Below, one piece after another: positions 7,813-15,570 of a stretch of 64,000 nucleotides of DNA. Position numbers and translations under genes: made by a program. Source of the DNA: Burkholderiales bacterium (GTDB taxonomy: Bacteria > Pseudomonadota > Gammaproteobacteria > Burkholderiales > SG8-41); contig JAHCAI010000001.1 in the NCBI GenBank assembly GCA_019634975.1, positions 480,552-544,551 on the forward strand, written 5' to 3'. The notes under the pieces are model-generated. The model worked only from the letters and a program-made list of their open reading frames with translations, made no database searches and was not told the origin of the DNA. How positions within the stretch are numbered: position 1 is the first letter of the stretch; each line of letters begins with the position of its first letter.

Positions 7813-7863
7813 TTGACGGTCGCTGCCGGGAGGCATAGACTGCGTAATAACTGATGTAATAAC
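7813..7863 (+). promoter_or_regulatory. Promoter and direct-repeat operator of the AbrB/Doc module
   Basis: -35 TTGACG (7813-7818), 17-base spacer, -10 TAGACT (7836-7841). GTAATAAC at 7844-7851 is repeated exactly at 7856-7863, about one helical turn apart, at the likely transcription start. This is a plausible site for autorepression by the AbrB-like antitoxin. CGGAGG precedes the antitoxin ATG. Confidence 0.6.
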
Positions 7864-7879
7864 GAACCGGAGGTGCAGC

Positions 7880-8104
7880 ATGCTCAAGGTAAAAGTGACC
7901 GCGATCGGCAATTCGATGGGCATCGTGCTGCCCAAGGAGGCGCTGGCCAAACTGCGCGCCGAAAAGGGTGATGTGCTGTACCTGGTCGAAACGCCTGAAG
8001 GCCTGACGCTGACCCCCTACCAGCAGGACTTCGAGGCGCAGATGGAGGCGGCCGGAAAAGTCATGAAGAAGTACCGCAACGCGTTGCGGGAACTGGCCAA
8101 ATAA
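7880..8104 (+). CDS. AbrB/MazE-type antitoxin of a Doc module
   Basis: 74 residues. VTAIGNSMGIVLPKEALAKL is the swapped-hairpin AbrB/SpoVT DNA-binding core, in the form found in antitoxins paired with Doc toxins. The C-terminal helix (FEAQMEAAGKVMKKYRNALRELAK) would wrap the toxin. It is followed by doc after 13 bases and is preceded by a promoter with direct repeats. It should both neutralise Doc and repress transcription. Confidence 0.88.
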   Translation: MLKVKVTAIGNSMGIVLPKEALAKLRAEKGDVLYLVETPEGLTLTPYQQDFEAQMEAAGKVMKKYRNALRELAK

Positions 8105-8117
8105 GCCGGCCCGTCGC

Positions 8118-8531
8118 GTGACCCGGAAAACCGGCGCCAGGGGCGGACTCCGGTGGATATTGCCGGAAGTCGTCACTGCCATCCACCGGATGCTGATCGC
8201 CGAGCATGGCGGACTCCCGGGCATCCGCGATCAGGGCCTGCTCGATTCGGCGCTGGCGCGTCCGCGGCAGCAGGCGGCCTACGGCAAGAAGAATTCAGTT
8301 TTCCAGCTGGCCGCGGCCTATAGCTACGGTCTCGCCCGTAACCATCCCTTCGTCGATGGCAACAAGAGGGTTGCGTTGACTGTTGCGGCCGTGTTCCTCG
8401 AGCTCAACGGTTATGCCCTTGATGCGCCCGAGGCGGAAGCCGTGATTGTCTACCAGCAACTGGCGGATGGCAGGCTGACGGAAGAAGCGCTGGCGGAGTG
8501 GCTGCGGAAAAAGGCGGTATCGATTTCTTAA
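8118..8531 (+). CDS. doc: Doc-family toxin (Fic fold, death on curing)
   Basis: 137 residues from GTG 8118. HPFVDGNKR near the middle is the Fic/Doc active-site motif, close to the H-x-F-x-[DA]-N-K-R form of Doc, which phosphorylates EF-Tu and stops translation. GGLPGIRDQGLLDSAL upstream is also typical of Doc. The true start could be a few codons later, since the first dozen residues (TRKTGARGG) are weakly conserved in type. The motif is complete, so probably active. The AbrB-like gene upstream is its antitoxin. Confidence 0.9.
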   Translation: MTRKTGARGGLRWILPEVVTAIHRMLIAEHGGLPGIRDQGLLDSALARPRQQAAYGKKNSVFQLAAAYSYGLARNHPFVDGNKRVALTVAAVFLELNGYALDAPEAEAVIVYQQLADGRLTEEALAEWLRKKAVSIS

Positions 8532-8625
8532 TCGTCGTGGCAAACAGCGGTCCGCAGCGGCGGTCTTTGCTAGGCGCAGTGATTCGCGGTTCGTCCGTTT
8601 CACCTGGAGTTGGGGCACGAAAGTC

Positions 8626-9114
8626 TCAATGCGCCTCCTTGGCGAGGCGGTCATCACGTTCCCGCAGCAGCCAGTAGACCACGCCGAGCACAAGGGTCGC
8701 TCCTGCCAGCGCCGCAATGGTGCTTGCGGCGGTGGCGCTGGAATCGAGAATGACGAACTTGCGACTCAACGCAATGAGCGCGATGAGCACCACAGTCTTG
8801 ACCTGGATGATGCTCGAGCGCCGAAGAGCAATGCGAATAATCGAATGCTTGAATTCCATGGCGATGAGCAGGGTCATGATCATGCCAAAGAGCGCCTGAA
8901 AGACATCATGCTCCAGTGGATCAATCGCACCGCTGAGCAACAACGGCACAATGCGGATGACCAGCTGCACAAGCGCCAGGGCGATGACTACCGAGATCAC
9001 GAGACTCAGAACGATCGCAACAATCTGTTCGAAGCGCTCGTAAATCGACATGATCGGCCAATGCTCAAGTGTTTCCGCAAAGAACCTCCGCGACGCGTGG
9101 CGTTGGTTTTCCAT
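8626..9114 (-). CDS. PsiE-family (phosphate-starvation-inducible E-like) membrane protein
   Basis: 162 residues with four hydrophobic segments (about residues 30-55, 65-90, 105-125 and 135-155) and a charged C-terminus (RERDDRLAKEAH). The layout matches PsiE/DUF4112-like small membrane proteins of unknown function. I place the start at ATG 9112-9114, which has a strong AAGGAGGAG site; the longer frame to 9240 overlaps the MocR gene. It is on the same strand as and just downstream of the MocR regulator, 62 bases apart, so it may be co-transcribed. Confidence 0.7.
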   Translation of the reverse strand: MENQRHASRRFFAETLEHWPIMSIYERFEQIVAIVLSLVISVVIALALVQLVIRIVPLLLSGAIDPLEHDVFQALFGMIMTLLIAMEFKHSIIRIALRRSSIIQVKTVVLIALIALSRKFVILDSSATAASTIAALAGATLVLGVVYWLLRERDDRLAKEAH

Positions 9115-9176
9115 TTTCTCCTCCTTGCCCGCCGCGTCAAACGAACGCTCGAGAGCGCGTGCGCTTGACTTCCATC

Positions 9177-10592
9177 TCAGGCGAGCGATCCGACGATGCC
9201 ACCCACTGTCGCGACGGCCGACTCGACCTTCTGCGACCATGGCAGGCCATAATTGAGGCGCAGACAGTTCTGGAACTTGCGTTGCGGCGAGAATATGGGC
9301 CCGGGCGCGACCGTGATTTTCTGTCGGGCGGCGAGCCGGTGGACTTCCAGTGCGTTTACCCTCTCGGGCATCTCCAACCAGAGAAAATACCCGCCTTCGG
9401 GCCTGGTTACGCGGGTTTCAGCGGGGAAATAGCGCGCGATCGCCTGGAGCATCGGGCTCTGCTGGCTCTCGAATGCCTTGCGGAGCCGGCGCAGGTGATA
9501 GTTGAACCCCCCGTGCTTCAGGAATTCCACTATTGCCGCTTGCGCCGGGACGCTGGTGGCTATCGTCGTCATCGCCTTCGCGCGCTCCACCAGCCTGGCG
9601 TAGCGGCCCGGCGCGGCCCACCCGACCCGGTATCCGGGCGCGAGAATCTTCGAGAACGACGAGCAGTGCAGTACACGCCCGGAGCGGTCGAACGCCTTCG
9701 CGGGCCTGGGGCGATCCGCTCCGAAATAGAGCTCGCCGTATACGTCGTCCTCGATGAGCGGAATATCGCGCTCGGCAAGCAATTTCACCACCTCGCGCTT
9801 CTCGTTATCGGGCATTAGACAGCCGAGCGGATTCTCGAAGTTCGTCATGAGCCACACGGCCTTGATCGGATGCCGGTCGAGCGCTGCAGCCAGCGTCGAG
9901 GCACTGATTCCGTCGCGCGGATGCGTGGGGACCTCCACCGCCTTCAATCCCAGCCTCTCCATCGCCTCCAGCACGACGTAGAAAGTCGGGGATTGGATTG
10001 CCACCGCGTCTCCGGGTCGCGTCACGGCCTGCAGGCACAGGTTGAGCCCCTCCAGGGCGCCCGTCGTGATGACGATTTCCTCGACGGGAACGTTGCATCC
10101 GGTCTCCAGGTAACGGCGTGCGATCATGCGTCTCAAGTCCGCGTTTCCGGGGACCAACTGCTCGTAGATCGATTGGGGATCCAGGCGGGACGCGGCGGAA
10201 TACAGGGCGCGGGCGAGCTTTCGCAGGGGAAACAGGTCGGGAGCGGGAAACGCCGAGCCAAGCGGCACGAAATCGCGCCTGCCCGCCGTGTCGATCAGCT
10301 CGAACGCCAGGTCGCGGACGGCAACCGCCGCGGATGCGCCAGAGTGGCGGGACACCGAACACTGCTGCAACGGCCTCCCGCCCAGATGCGCGCTGACGTA
10401 GTGGCCGGAACGGGAGCGGGCATGGATCTCGCCGCGGTCCTCGAGCAACTTGTAAGCCTGCGTCACGGTCGCCGGGCTGACCCGATGACTGCGGCATACG
10501 GACCTGACGGAAGGCAGGCGCTCGCCGGGCCGCAGGATCCCCGCCCGGATCCGGCCGGACATTTCCTCGGCAAGCTGGTGGTAGCGTGTCAT
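9177..10592 (-). CDS. MocR-family regulator (GntR helix-turn-helix fused to an aminotransferase fold)
   Basis: 471 residues. An N-terminal GntR winged helix (residues about 1-75; PGERLPSVRSVCRSHRVSPA) is joined to a fold-type I PLP domain. SSFSKILAPGYRVGW holds the Schiff-base lysine, and ITTGALEGLNL and the Asp-containing LIEDDVYGEL strand fit the cofactor site. Such proteins sense amino-acid or amine ligands through PLP and control transcription. I chose ATG 10590-10592 (MTRYHQLAEEM) as start, where the DNA-binding domain begins. The target is unknown; the downstream PsiE-like gene is a candidate, as is the EAL gene opposite. Confidence 0.9.
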   Translation of the reverse strand: MTRYHQLAEEMSGRIRAGILRPGERLPSVRSVCRSHRVSPATVTQAYKLLEDRGEIHARSRSGHYVSAHLGGRPLQQCSVSRHSGASAAVAVRDLAFELIDTAGRRDFVPLGSAFPAPDLFPLRKLARALYSAASRLDPQSIYEQLVPGNADLRRMIARRYLETGCNVPVEEIVITTGALEGLNLCLQAVTRPGDAVAIQSPTFYVVLEAMERLGLKAVEVPTHPRDGISASTLAAALDRHPIKAVWLMTNFENPLGCLMPDNEKREVVKLLAERDIPLIEDDVYGELYFGADRPRPAKAFDRSGRVLHCSSFSKILAPGYRVGWAAPGRYARLVERAKAMTTIATSVPAQAAIVEFLKHGGFNYHLRRLRKAFESQQSPMLQAIARYFPAETRVTRPEGGYFLWLEMPERVNALEVHRLAARQKITVAPGPIFSPQRKFQNCLRLNYGLPWSQKVESAVATVGGIVGSLA

Positions 10593-10759
10593 GACGGACC
10601 GGCGCCCCCTGCGCGCGGTAAGCGCCCGTCTATTGTCCGCCGAATCTGTACCCATTGCCAGTCGGATCAACTGACCCGCTTTCCGGGTCTGCTACTGCCG
10701 CCGAACTGCCAGGCTGTGCCTGCGCCTTGCCTCACCCAAACTCCATATTGAAACCGCAG

Positions 10760-10779
10760 GCGCCGCTTCGAGGCGGCGC
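10760..10779. promoter_or_regulatory. Hairpin in the leader of the EAL gene
   Basis: GCGCCGC and its perfect inverse GCGGCGC flank a 6-base loop about 25 bases before the GGDEF-EAL start. It has no T-run, so it is not a classical terminator. It may affect mRNA stability or translation. The rest of the 210-base gap to the MocR gene shows nothing I can assign. Confidence 0.35.
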
Positions 10780-10803
10780 GCACACAGACAAACAGGTGCG
10801 GAC

Positions 10804-13074
10804 ATGACGGAAGAACCGAAGGTATCGGCAAAAGCCCGGCTCGACGAGTTGCTCGAGCGCGTGCGAGCCATTGCATCGACACTGCCGGACGTCGTCTGGT
10901 CGGTCGCTGTTCCGTCGCACAAGATCATCTACGTCAGCCCCGCAGCCGAGGCCGTTTTTGGCAAGACCGACGAGCAGATGTCGAAAAGCTTTTCGGAATG
11001 GAGCGATCTGCTCCACCCGGACGATCGCGGCCGAGTGCTGGAAAAGTGGGAGCACGCGACGCACGGGGCGCCGTTCGAGGCCGAGTACCGGATCGTTACA
11101 CCCCAAGGCGGCATGCGGTGGATACAGACCAAGGGCCGGTGTGCTACCGACGCGGACGGCGATGTAGTGCGCATCGACGGCATGGCGCGGGATGTGACCG
11201 AAAGGCGCGAGCATGAAGAAAGGATCTCGCATCTCACCCGCATCCGGTCGGTGCTGAGCGGAATCAATTCCATCATCGTGCGGGTACGCGAGCGCGAGGA
11301 TCTGCTGCGCGAAACCTGCCGCATCGCGGTCGAGCAGGGCGGCTTCGGCATGGTATGGATCGGACTGCTCGATGCGGGTGGGCGGGAAGTGAAGGTCGCT
11401 GCCCACCATGGATTCGCTCCGGACGTTCCCGGCGAATTAAAACTGCCCGCCGGCGGCAGCACCGAGCTTCAAGACAGAGCCGGATGCCGGGCGATCCTCG
11501 ACGGGATACCGGTCATCGTCAACGATCTTGCCAGAGTTCACCCGCACAATGAGCTGCGGCGGCTGGCCGTAAAGCGGGGATATCGCTCCGTGATCGCGCT
11601 GCCGCTCATCGAGTCCGGCGCGACCGCGGGCGTGATGATCATGTATGCAAAAGAGATCGATTTCTTCAACGCGGATGAAGTGAAGCTCCTTTCCGAGCTG
11701 GCTGGAGACATCTCGCTGGCGCTGGAGCATATCGGTATCGAGGAACGGCTGAAGTTTCTCGCGAACTATGACCCGCTGACCGGTCTTCCGAACCGTGCGC
11801 TGATGCATGAAAGGCTGACGCAACGCCTTGCTGCAGCCCGGCAGAAGCAGGTGCACACGGCAGTCGCCGTGGCCGACGTCAAGCGCTTTCGCCTGGTAAA
11901 CGAGACCTTCGGGCGGCACGCGGGGGACAGGGTGCTGCGCGAGCTGGCCCAGCGTCTGCGCGCCCACGGCCCGGAATCGCTTGAACTCGCGCGGGTCTCG
12001 CCGGATTCATTTGCGCTGGTTCTCACCGGAACCCGGGATGCCGCGGATATCGCGACGACGCTCGAACGCTGCGTCGGCGGGGCGCTTGCCGCGCCGTTCC
12101 TGATCGACGGCGAGGAAATCAGGATTGCCATGACCACGGGAGTGGCGGTGTTCCCACCGGACGGCGACGATGCAGAGGTGCTGTTCCGCAACGCCGAAGC
12201 GGCACTCAAGCGGGCGAAGAGGGCAGGCGACCGCATCCTGTTCTATCAACCGGAGATGAACGCCCGCGTTGCGGAGACGCTCATCCTGGAGAACCGGCTG
12301 CGCCGGGCGGTCCAGGAAGAACAGTTCGTGCTGCACTACCAGCCGAAGATCAGCGCAGTCAGCGGCCGCATTACCGGGCTGGAGGCGCTGATCCGCTGGC
12401 TGGATCCGGGTGCCGGTCTCGTGCCGCCCGGGAAGTTCATACCCGTCCTGGAGGAAACCGGGATGATCCTCGATGTCGGTACCTGGGCGATTCGCAAGGC
12501 ATTGATCGAGTCGCGCAACTGGAGGCTGACGCGCGGCGGCCCGCTCCGTATTGCCGTCAACGTATCCGCGATCCAGTTGCGGCAGCGCGATTTCGTCGAT
12601 ACCGTGAAGCGCTCCATCGACGGTCTGGGCATCGCCGCGACCCACCTCGATCTCGAGCTGACGGAAAGCATGGTCATGGAGGACATCGAGGAGAACGTGC
12701 GCAAGCTCCAGGCGGTGCGCGACATGGGCGTCAACGTGGCGGTGGACGACTTCGGCACCGGATATTCGTCCCTTGCTTACTTGGCGAAGCTGCCGGTGAA
12801 CGCCCTGAAGATCGACCGCACCTTCGTTGACACCATGACGCGCAACCCCCACAGCATGACGCTCGTGTCCACGATCATCTCCCTGGCCCACGCGCTCGAC
12901 CTGAAGGTGATTGCGGAAGGCGTGGAGTCCGAGGAACAAGCCAAGTTGCTGCGGCTGCTGAAGTGCGACGAGTTGCAGGGCTACCTCTTCAGCAAACCGC
13001 TTGCCCCCGGCGAAGTCCAGGACTTCCTCATGAGCCGTGGTGGTGGAACTCAGGTGGAAAGTTGGATCGCATGA
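10804..13074 (+). CDS. PAS-GAF-GGDEF-EAL protein, probable c-di-GMP phosphodiesterase
   Basis: 756 residues: PAS plus PAC (about 15-140), GAF (about 150-300), GGDEF (about 320-480) and EAL (about 500-745). The GGDEF signature is replaced by SPDSF (RVSPDSFALVL), so cyclase activity should be lost. The EAL domain keeps its motifs: EALIRW, ELTESMVMED, AVDDFGTGYSSLAYL, the KIDRTF loop and AEGVESEEQ. It should therefore hydrolyse cyclic di-GMP, with PAS and GAF as sensory inputs and the degenerate GGDEF perhaps binding GTP as an activator. No membrane segments, so cytoplasmic. Single-gene unit by context. Confidence 0.92.
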   Translation: MTEEPKVSAKARLDELLERVRAIASTLPDVVWSVAVPSHKIIYVSPAAEAVFGKTDEQMSKSFSEWSDLLHPDDRGRVLEKWEHATHGAPFEAEYRIVTPQGGMRWIQTKGRCATDADGDVVRIDGMARDVTERREHEERISHLTRIRSVLSGINSIIVRVREREDLLRETCRIAVEQGGFGMVWIGLLDAGGREVKVAAHHGFAPDVPGELKLPAGGSTELQDRAGCRAILDGIPVIVNDLARVHPHNELRRLAVKRGYRSVIALPLIESGATAGVMIMYAKEIDFFNADEVKLLSELAGDISLALEHIGIEERLKFLANYDPLTGLPNRALMHERLTQRLAAARQKQVHTAVAVADVKRFRLVNETFGRHAGDRVLRELAQRLRAHGPESLELARVSPDSFALVLTGTRDAADIATTLERCVGGALAAPFLIDGEEIRIAMTTGVAVFPPDGDDAEVLFRNAEAALKRAKRAGDRILFYQPEMNARVAETLILENRLRRAVQEEQFVLHYQPKISAVSGRITGLEALIRWLDPGAGLVPPGKFIPVLEETGMILDVGTWAIRKALIESRNWRLTRGGPLRIAVNVSAIQLRQRDFVDTVKRSIDGLGIAATHLDLELTESMVMEDIEENVRKLQAVRDMGVNVAVDDFGTGYSSLAYLAKLPVNALKIDRTFVDTMTRNPHSMTLVSTIISLAHALDLKVIAEGVESEEQAKLLRLLKCDELQGYLFSKPLAPGEVQDFLMSRGGGTQVESWIA

Positions 13075-13104
13075 AAACCATGAGGCAATCTCAGGAAAAT
13101 CTTG

Positions 13105-13350
13105 TCAATCTCGAACGACGGCTTGAACGAGGGCCTTCGTGCCGTCAATATGCGCAAGCTCCCAATCCCTGATCGCTTTCAGTAACGGCCCAAGGCTCCT
13201 GCCCTTGGGGGGCAAGTGGTAGCTTGCGTGGCCGCCGGTCGGCCCGATACGCTTTTCGACCAATCCATGTTCGACCAGTGTACTCAGGCGTGTCGACAGG
13301 ATGTTGGTTGCCATGCCCTCCGGCGCCGCGCCCGCATAGACCCTGAAGTG
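13105..13350 (-). pseudogene. Truncated HxlR-type transcriptional regulator
   Basis: The minus frame gives HFRVYAGAAPEGMATNILSTRL followed by HGLVEKRIGPTGGHASYHLP and LGPLLKAIRDWELAHI, which is the recognition helix, wing and C-terminal helix of an HxlR regulator (compare the family's PEGIATNIL pattern). An in-frame TGA at 13351-13353 precedes the FRVYA segment, and no N-terminal helix follows further upstream in any frame. It lacks about 40-50 N-terminal residues, so I call it a remnant. An internal ATG could still yield a 69-residue fragment without a full DNA-binding domain. Confidence 0.65.
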
Positions 13351-13494
13351 TCAAAGGCTGACTTCCTGATTCATCCCAGGCTGGGTTACCGGGCCGGTCC
13401 GCGGCGCGGTTATTTTGTGGAGTCAAGACAGATCGGGGAAGCCACTGCACGCACCCTTTTGCCTGCATTGCTGGAGCGCCTCAACAAGGCATAG
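13351..13494 (+). pseudogene. Possible 3' remnant of a plus-strand gene
   Basis: The plus frame ending at TAG 13492-13494 reads FLIHPRLGYRAGPRRGYFVE then SRQIGEATARTLLPALLERL, which looks like a real C-terminal amphipathic helix, while the part of this frame left of about 13350 is the antisense of the HxlR remnant. Family not identified. Together the two remnants look like the outer ends of a divergent gene pair whose middle was deleted. This 458-base stretch between the EAL gene and dinG holds nothing else I can recognise. Confidence 0.3.
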
Positions 13495-13533
13495 TGATGC
13501 ATCGTCTGCGTGCGAGCCTGATAAACTCCGCCC

Positions 13534-15477
13534 GTGTCCGATCTCGCTTCCGTCTTCTCCGCCACCGGCGCGCTTGCGCAGGTCGTGCCCGGTTTCCGTG
13601 CCCGCGCAGGGCAGCTGGAGATGGCCGATGCCATCAAAAAAGTAATTAATAATCAAAAAGTTATCGTTGCAGAGGCGGGGACCGGCACGGGCAAGACCTT
13701 TGCCTATCTGGTACCGGCGCTGCTGTCGGGCGGCAAGGTCATCATCTCCACCGGCACCAAGACGCTGCAGGACCAGCTCTTCGGGCGCGACATTCCGACG
13801 GTGCGTGATGCGTTGCGCGTGCCGGTGACGGTTGCGCTGTTGAAGGGGCGCGCGAATTACGTTTGCCACCACCACCTCGGCCGCGCCAGGCTCGACGGCC
13901 GGCTGCCATCGCGCGACGACGTGATGCACCTCGCGCGCATCGACAGCTTTGCGCGCATCACCACCACCGGCGACCGCGCCGATTGCGCCGAGGTGCCGGA
14001 GCATGCCTCGATCTGGCCGCTGGTGACCTCGACACGCGACAACTGCCTTGGCTCGCAGTGCGAGCATTACGACGAGTGTTTCGTCATGAAGGCGCGCAAG
14101 CAGGCACTGGAGGCGGACGTGGTGGTGGTCAACCACCACCTGTTCTTCGCTGATCTGGTGCTGCGCGAGGAAAGCGTCGCCGAGCTGCTGCCTGCCTGTA
14201 ACACGGTGATTTTCGACGAGGCGCACCAGCTGCCGGAAACGGCGAGCCTGTTTTTCGGGGGGTCGGTATCGACGACCCAGCTGGTGGATCTTGCGCGCGA
14301 CACGCGCATCGAGGCCGCGACATCGGCCAAGGACTTCGCCGCGCTGCCCGAGGCAGCGAACGCGGTGGAGAAGGCGGCGCGCGACCTGCGGCTCGCCTTC
14401 GACGAAAGCGGCCTGCGCATGCCGGCCAGCGCGATCCGGCCGCGGCGCGTGGTCAGCGAGGCGCTGGCCGAGGCTGGCGCCAGGCTGGAGGCGCTCGCCG
14501 AGACCCTGCACAGCCAGGCGGCGCGCAGCGAGGGACTGCAGAAATGCTTCGAACGCGCCGATGCGCTGCGGGCACAGCTCGCCGGCTGGCGTGAGGATGA
14601 CAATGCCTCGCTGGTGCGCTGGGTCGAGGTATTCCAGCAGTCGGTGCAGTTCAATGCGACGCCGCTGTCGATCGCGGAGATTTTCAGCAAGCAGGTCGAG
14701 GCCCAGGCGCGGGCCTGGGTGTTCACCTCGGCAACGCTGTCGGTCAACGGCGACTTCTCGCATTACGTCAACGAGCTCGGCCTGCACGACGCGCAGACCG
14801 CAAGCTGGGCGAGTCCCTTCGAGTTCGAGAAGCAGGGCCTGCTCTATGTGCCGCAGGGGCTGCCCGAGCCGAACACGCCGGATTACACCCGCGGCGTGGT
14901 CGAGGCGGCATTGCCGGCGCTGGCGGCGAGCCGCGGCCGCGCGTTCCTGCTGTTCACCAGCCTGCGCGCGCTGCGCGAGGCGCGCGAACTGCTGGCGCAG
15001 GCATTCAGCAAACGCGGCTGGAATTACCCGCTGCTGGTGCAGGGCGAGGGCTCGCGCAGCGAGCTGCTCCAGCGTTTTCGCGATCTCGGCAATGCGGTGC
15101 TGATCGGCAGCCAGTCGTTCTGGGAGGGCGTCGATGTGCGCGGCGAGGCGCTGTCGCTGGTGGTCATCGACAAGCTGCCCTTTGCGCCGCCCGACGACCC
15201 GGTGCTGGCCGCGCGTATCGAGAAAATCAACGCCGAGGGCCGCAACGCCTTCATGGAATACCAGCTGCCGCGCGCGGTGATTTCGCTGAAGCAGGGCGCC
15301 GGCCGGCTGATCCGCGACGAGACCGACCGCGGCGTGCTGATGATCTGCGACCCGCGGCTGATCTCGAAGTCCTACGGCAAGCGCATCTGGCGCAGTCTGC
15401 CGCCGATGACGCGGACACGCGAGGTGGCCGATGTCGAGGCGTTTTTTGCGCGGGAGCCGGCGCCGGTCGCGGCTTAG
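13534..15477 (+). CDS. dinG: DinG/YoaA-family ATP-dependent DNA helicase
   Basis: 647 residues from GTG 13534. Walker A AEAGTGTGKT is at 46-55 and the DEAH box is VIFDEAHQL. Cysteines in NYVCHHH, the DCAEV segment, DNCLGSQC and DECFVM are placed like the four ligands of the XPD-like [4Fe-4S] domain. Motif VI is near the C-terminus (QGAGRLIRDETDRG). This is a 5'-3' superfamily 2 helicase for DNA repair and R-loop or damaged-fork processing. Codons for residues 34-45 (IKKVINNQKVIV) are strikingly A+T-rich compared with the rest of the gene and carry an IHF-like sequence. Monocistronic by context. Confidence 0.92.
   Translation: MSDLASVFSATGALAQVVPGFRARAGQLEMADAIKKVINNQKVIVAEAGTGTGKTFAYLVPALLSGGKVIISTGTKTLQDQLFGRDIPTVRDALRVPVTVALLKGRANYVCHHHLGRARLDGRLPSRDDVMHLARIDSFARITTTGDRADCAEVPEHASIWPLVTSTRDNCLGSQCEHYDECFVMKARKQALEADVVVVNHHLFFADLVLREESVAELLPACNTVIFDEAHQLPETASLFFGGSVSTTQLVDLARDTRIEAATSAKDFAALPEAANAVEKAARDLRLAFDESGLRMPASAIRPRRVVSEALAEAGARLEALAETLHSQAARSEGLQKCFERADALRAQLAGWREDDNASLVRWVEVFQQSVQFNATPLSIAEIFSKQVEAQARAWVFTSATLSVNGDFSHYVNELGLHDAQTASWASPFEFEKQGLLYVPQGLPEPNTPDYTRGVVEAALPALAASRGRAFLLFTSLRALREARELLAQAFSKRGWNYPLLVQGEGSRSELLQRFRDLGNAVLIGSQSFWEGVDVRGEALSLVVIDKLPFAPPDDPVLAARIEKINAEGRNAFMEYQLPRAVISLKQGAGRLIRDETDRGVLMICDPRLISKSYGKRIWRSLPPMTRTREVADVEAFFAREPAPVAA
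13651..13663 (+). promoter_or_regulatory. IHF-like site inside dinG
   Basis: AATCAAAAAGTTA, a full match to WATCAANNNNTTR, lies within an A+T-rich patch of the dinG coding sequence. It may be only a consequence of the encoded Lys/Asn/Ile run, but the codon choice there is unusual for this gene. Confidence 0.25.
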
Positions 15478-15489
15478 GTTCGTTACCTC

Positions 15490-15570
15490 CGGCGCATGCC
15501 GGAGTCGAGGCGGACAGATGGTGCTGCCAAGGCGCTGGATTCCGGCTTTCCGCGGGATGACGGATCTGTT
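15490..15570. repeat. Dispersed-repeat-like intergenic sequence
   Basis: The dinG 3' region contains GGATTCCGGCTTTCCGCGGG followed by ATGACGG, closely resembling the short imperfect palindromes (ATTCCGGC...GCCGGAATGACG) scattered between genes in many proteobacteria. It lies between convergent genes and may act as a terminator or be a REP-like relic. Only one copy is visible in this window. Confidence 0.35.
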
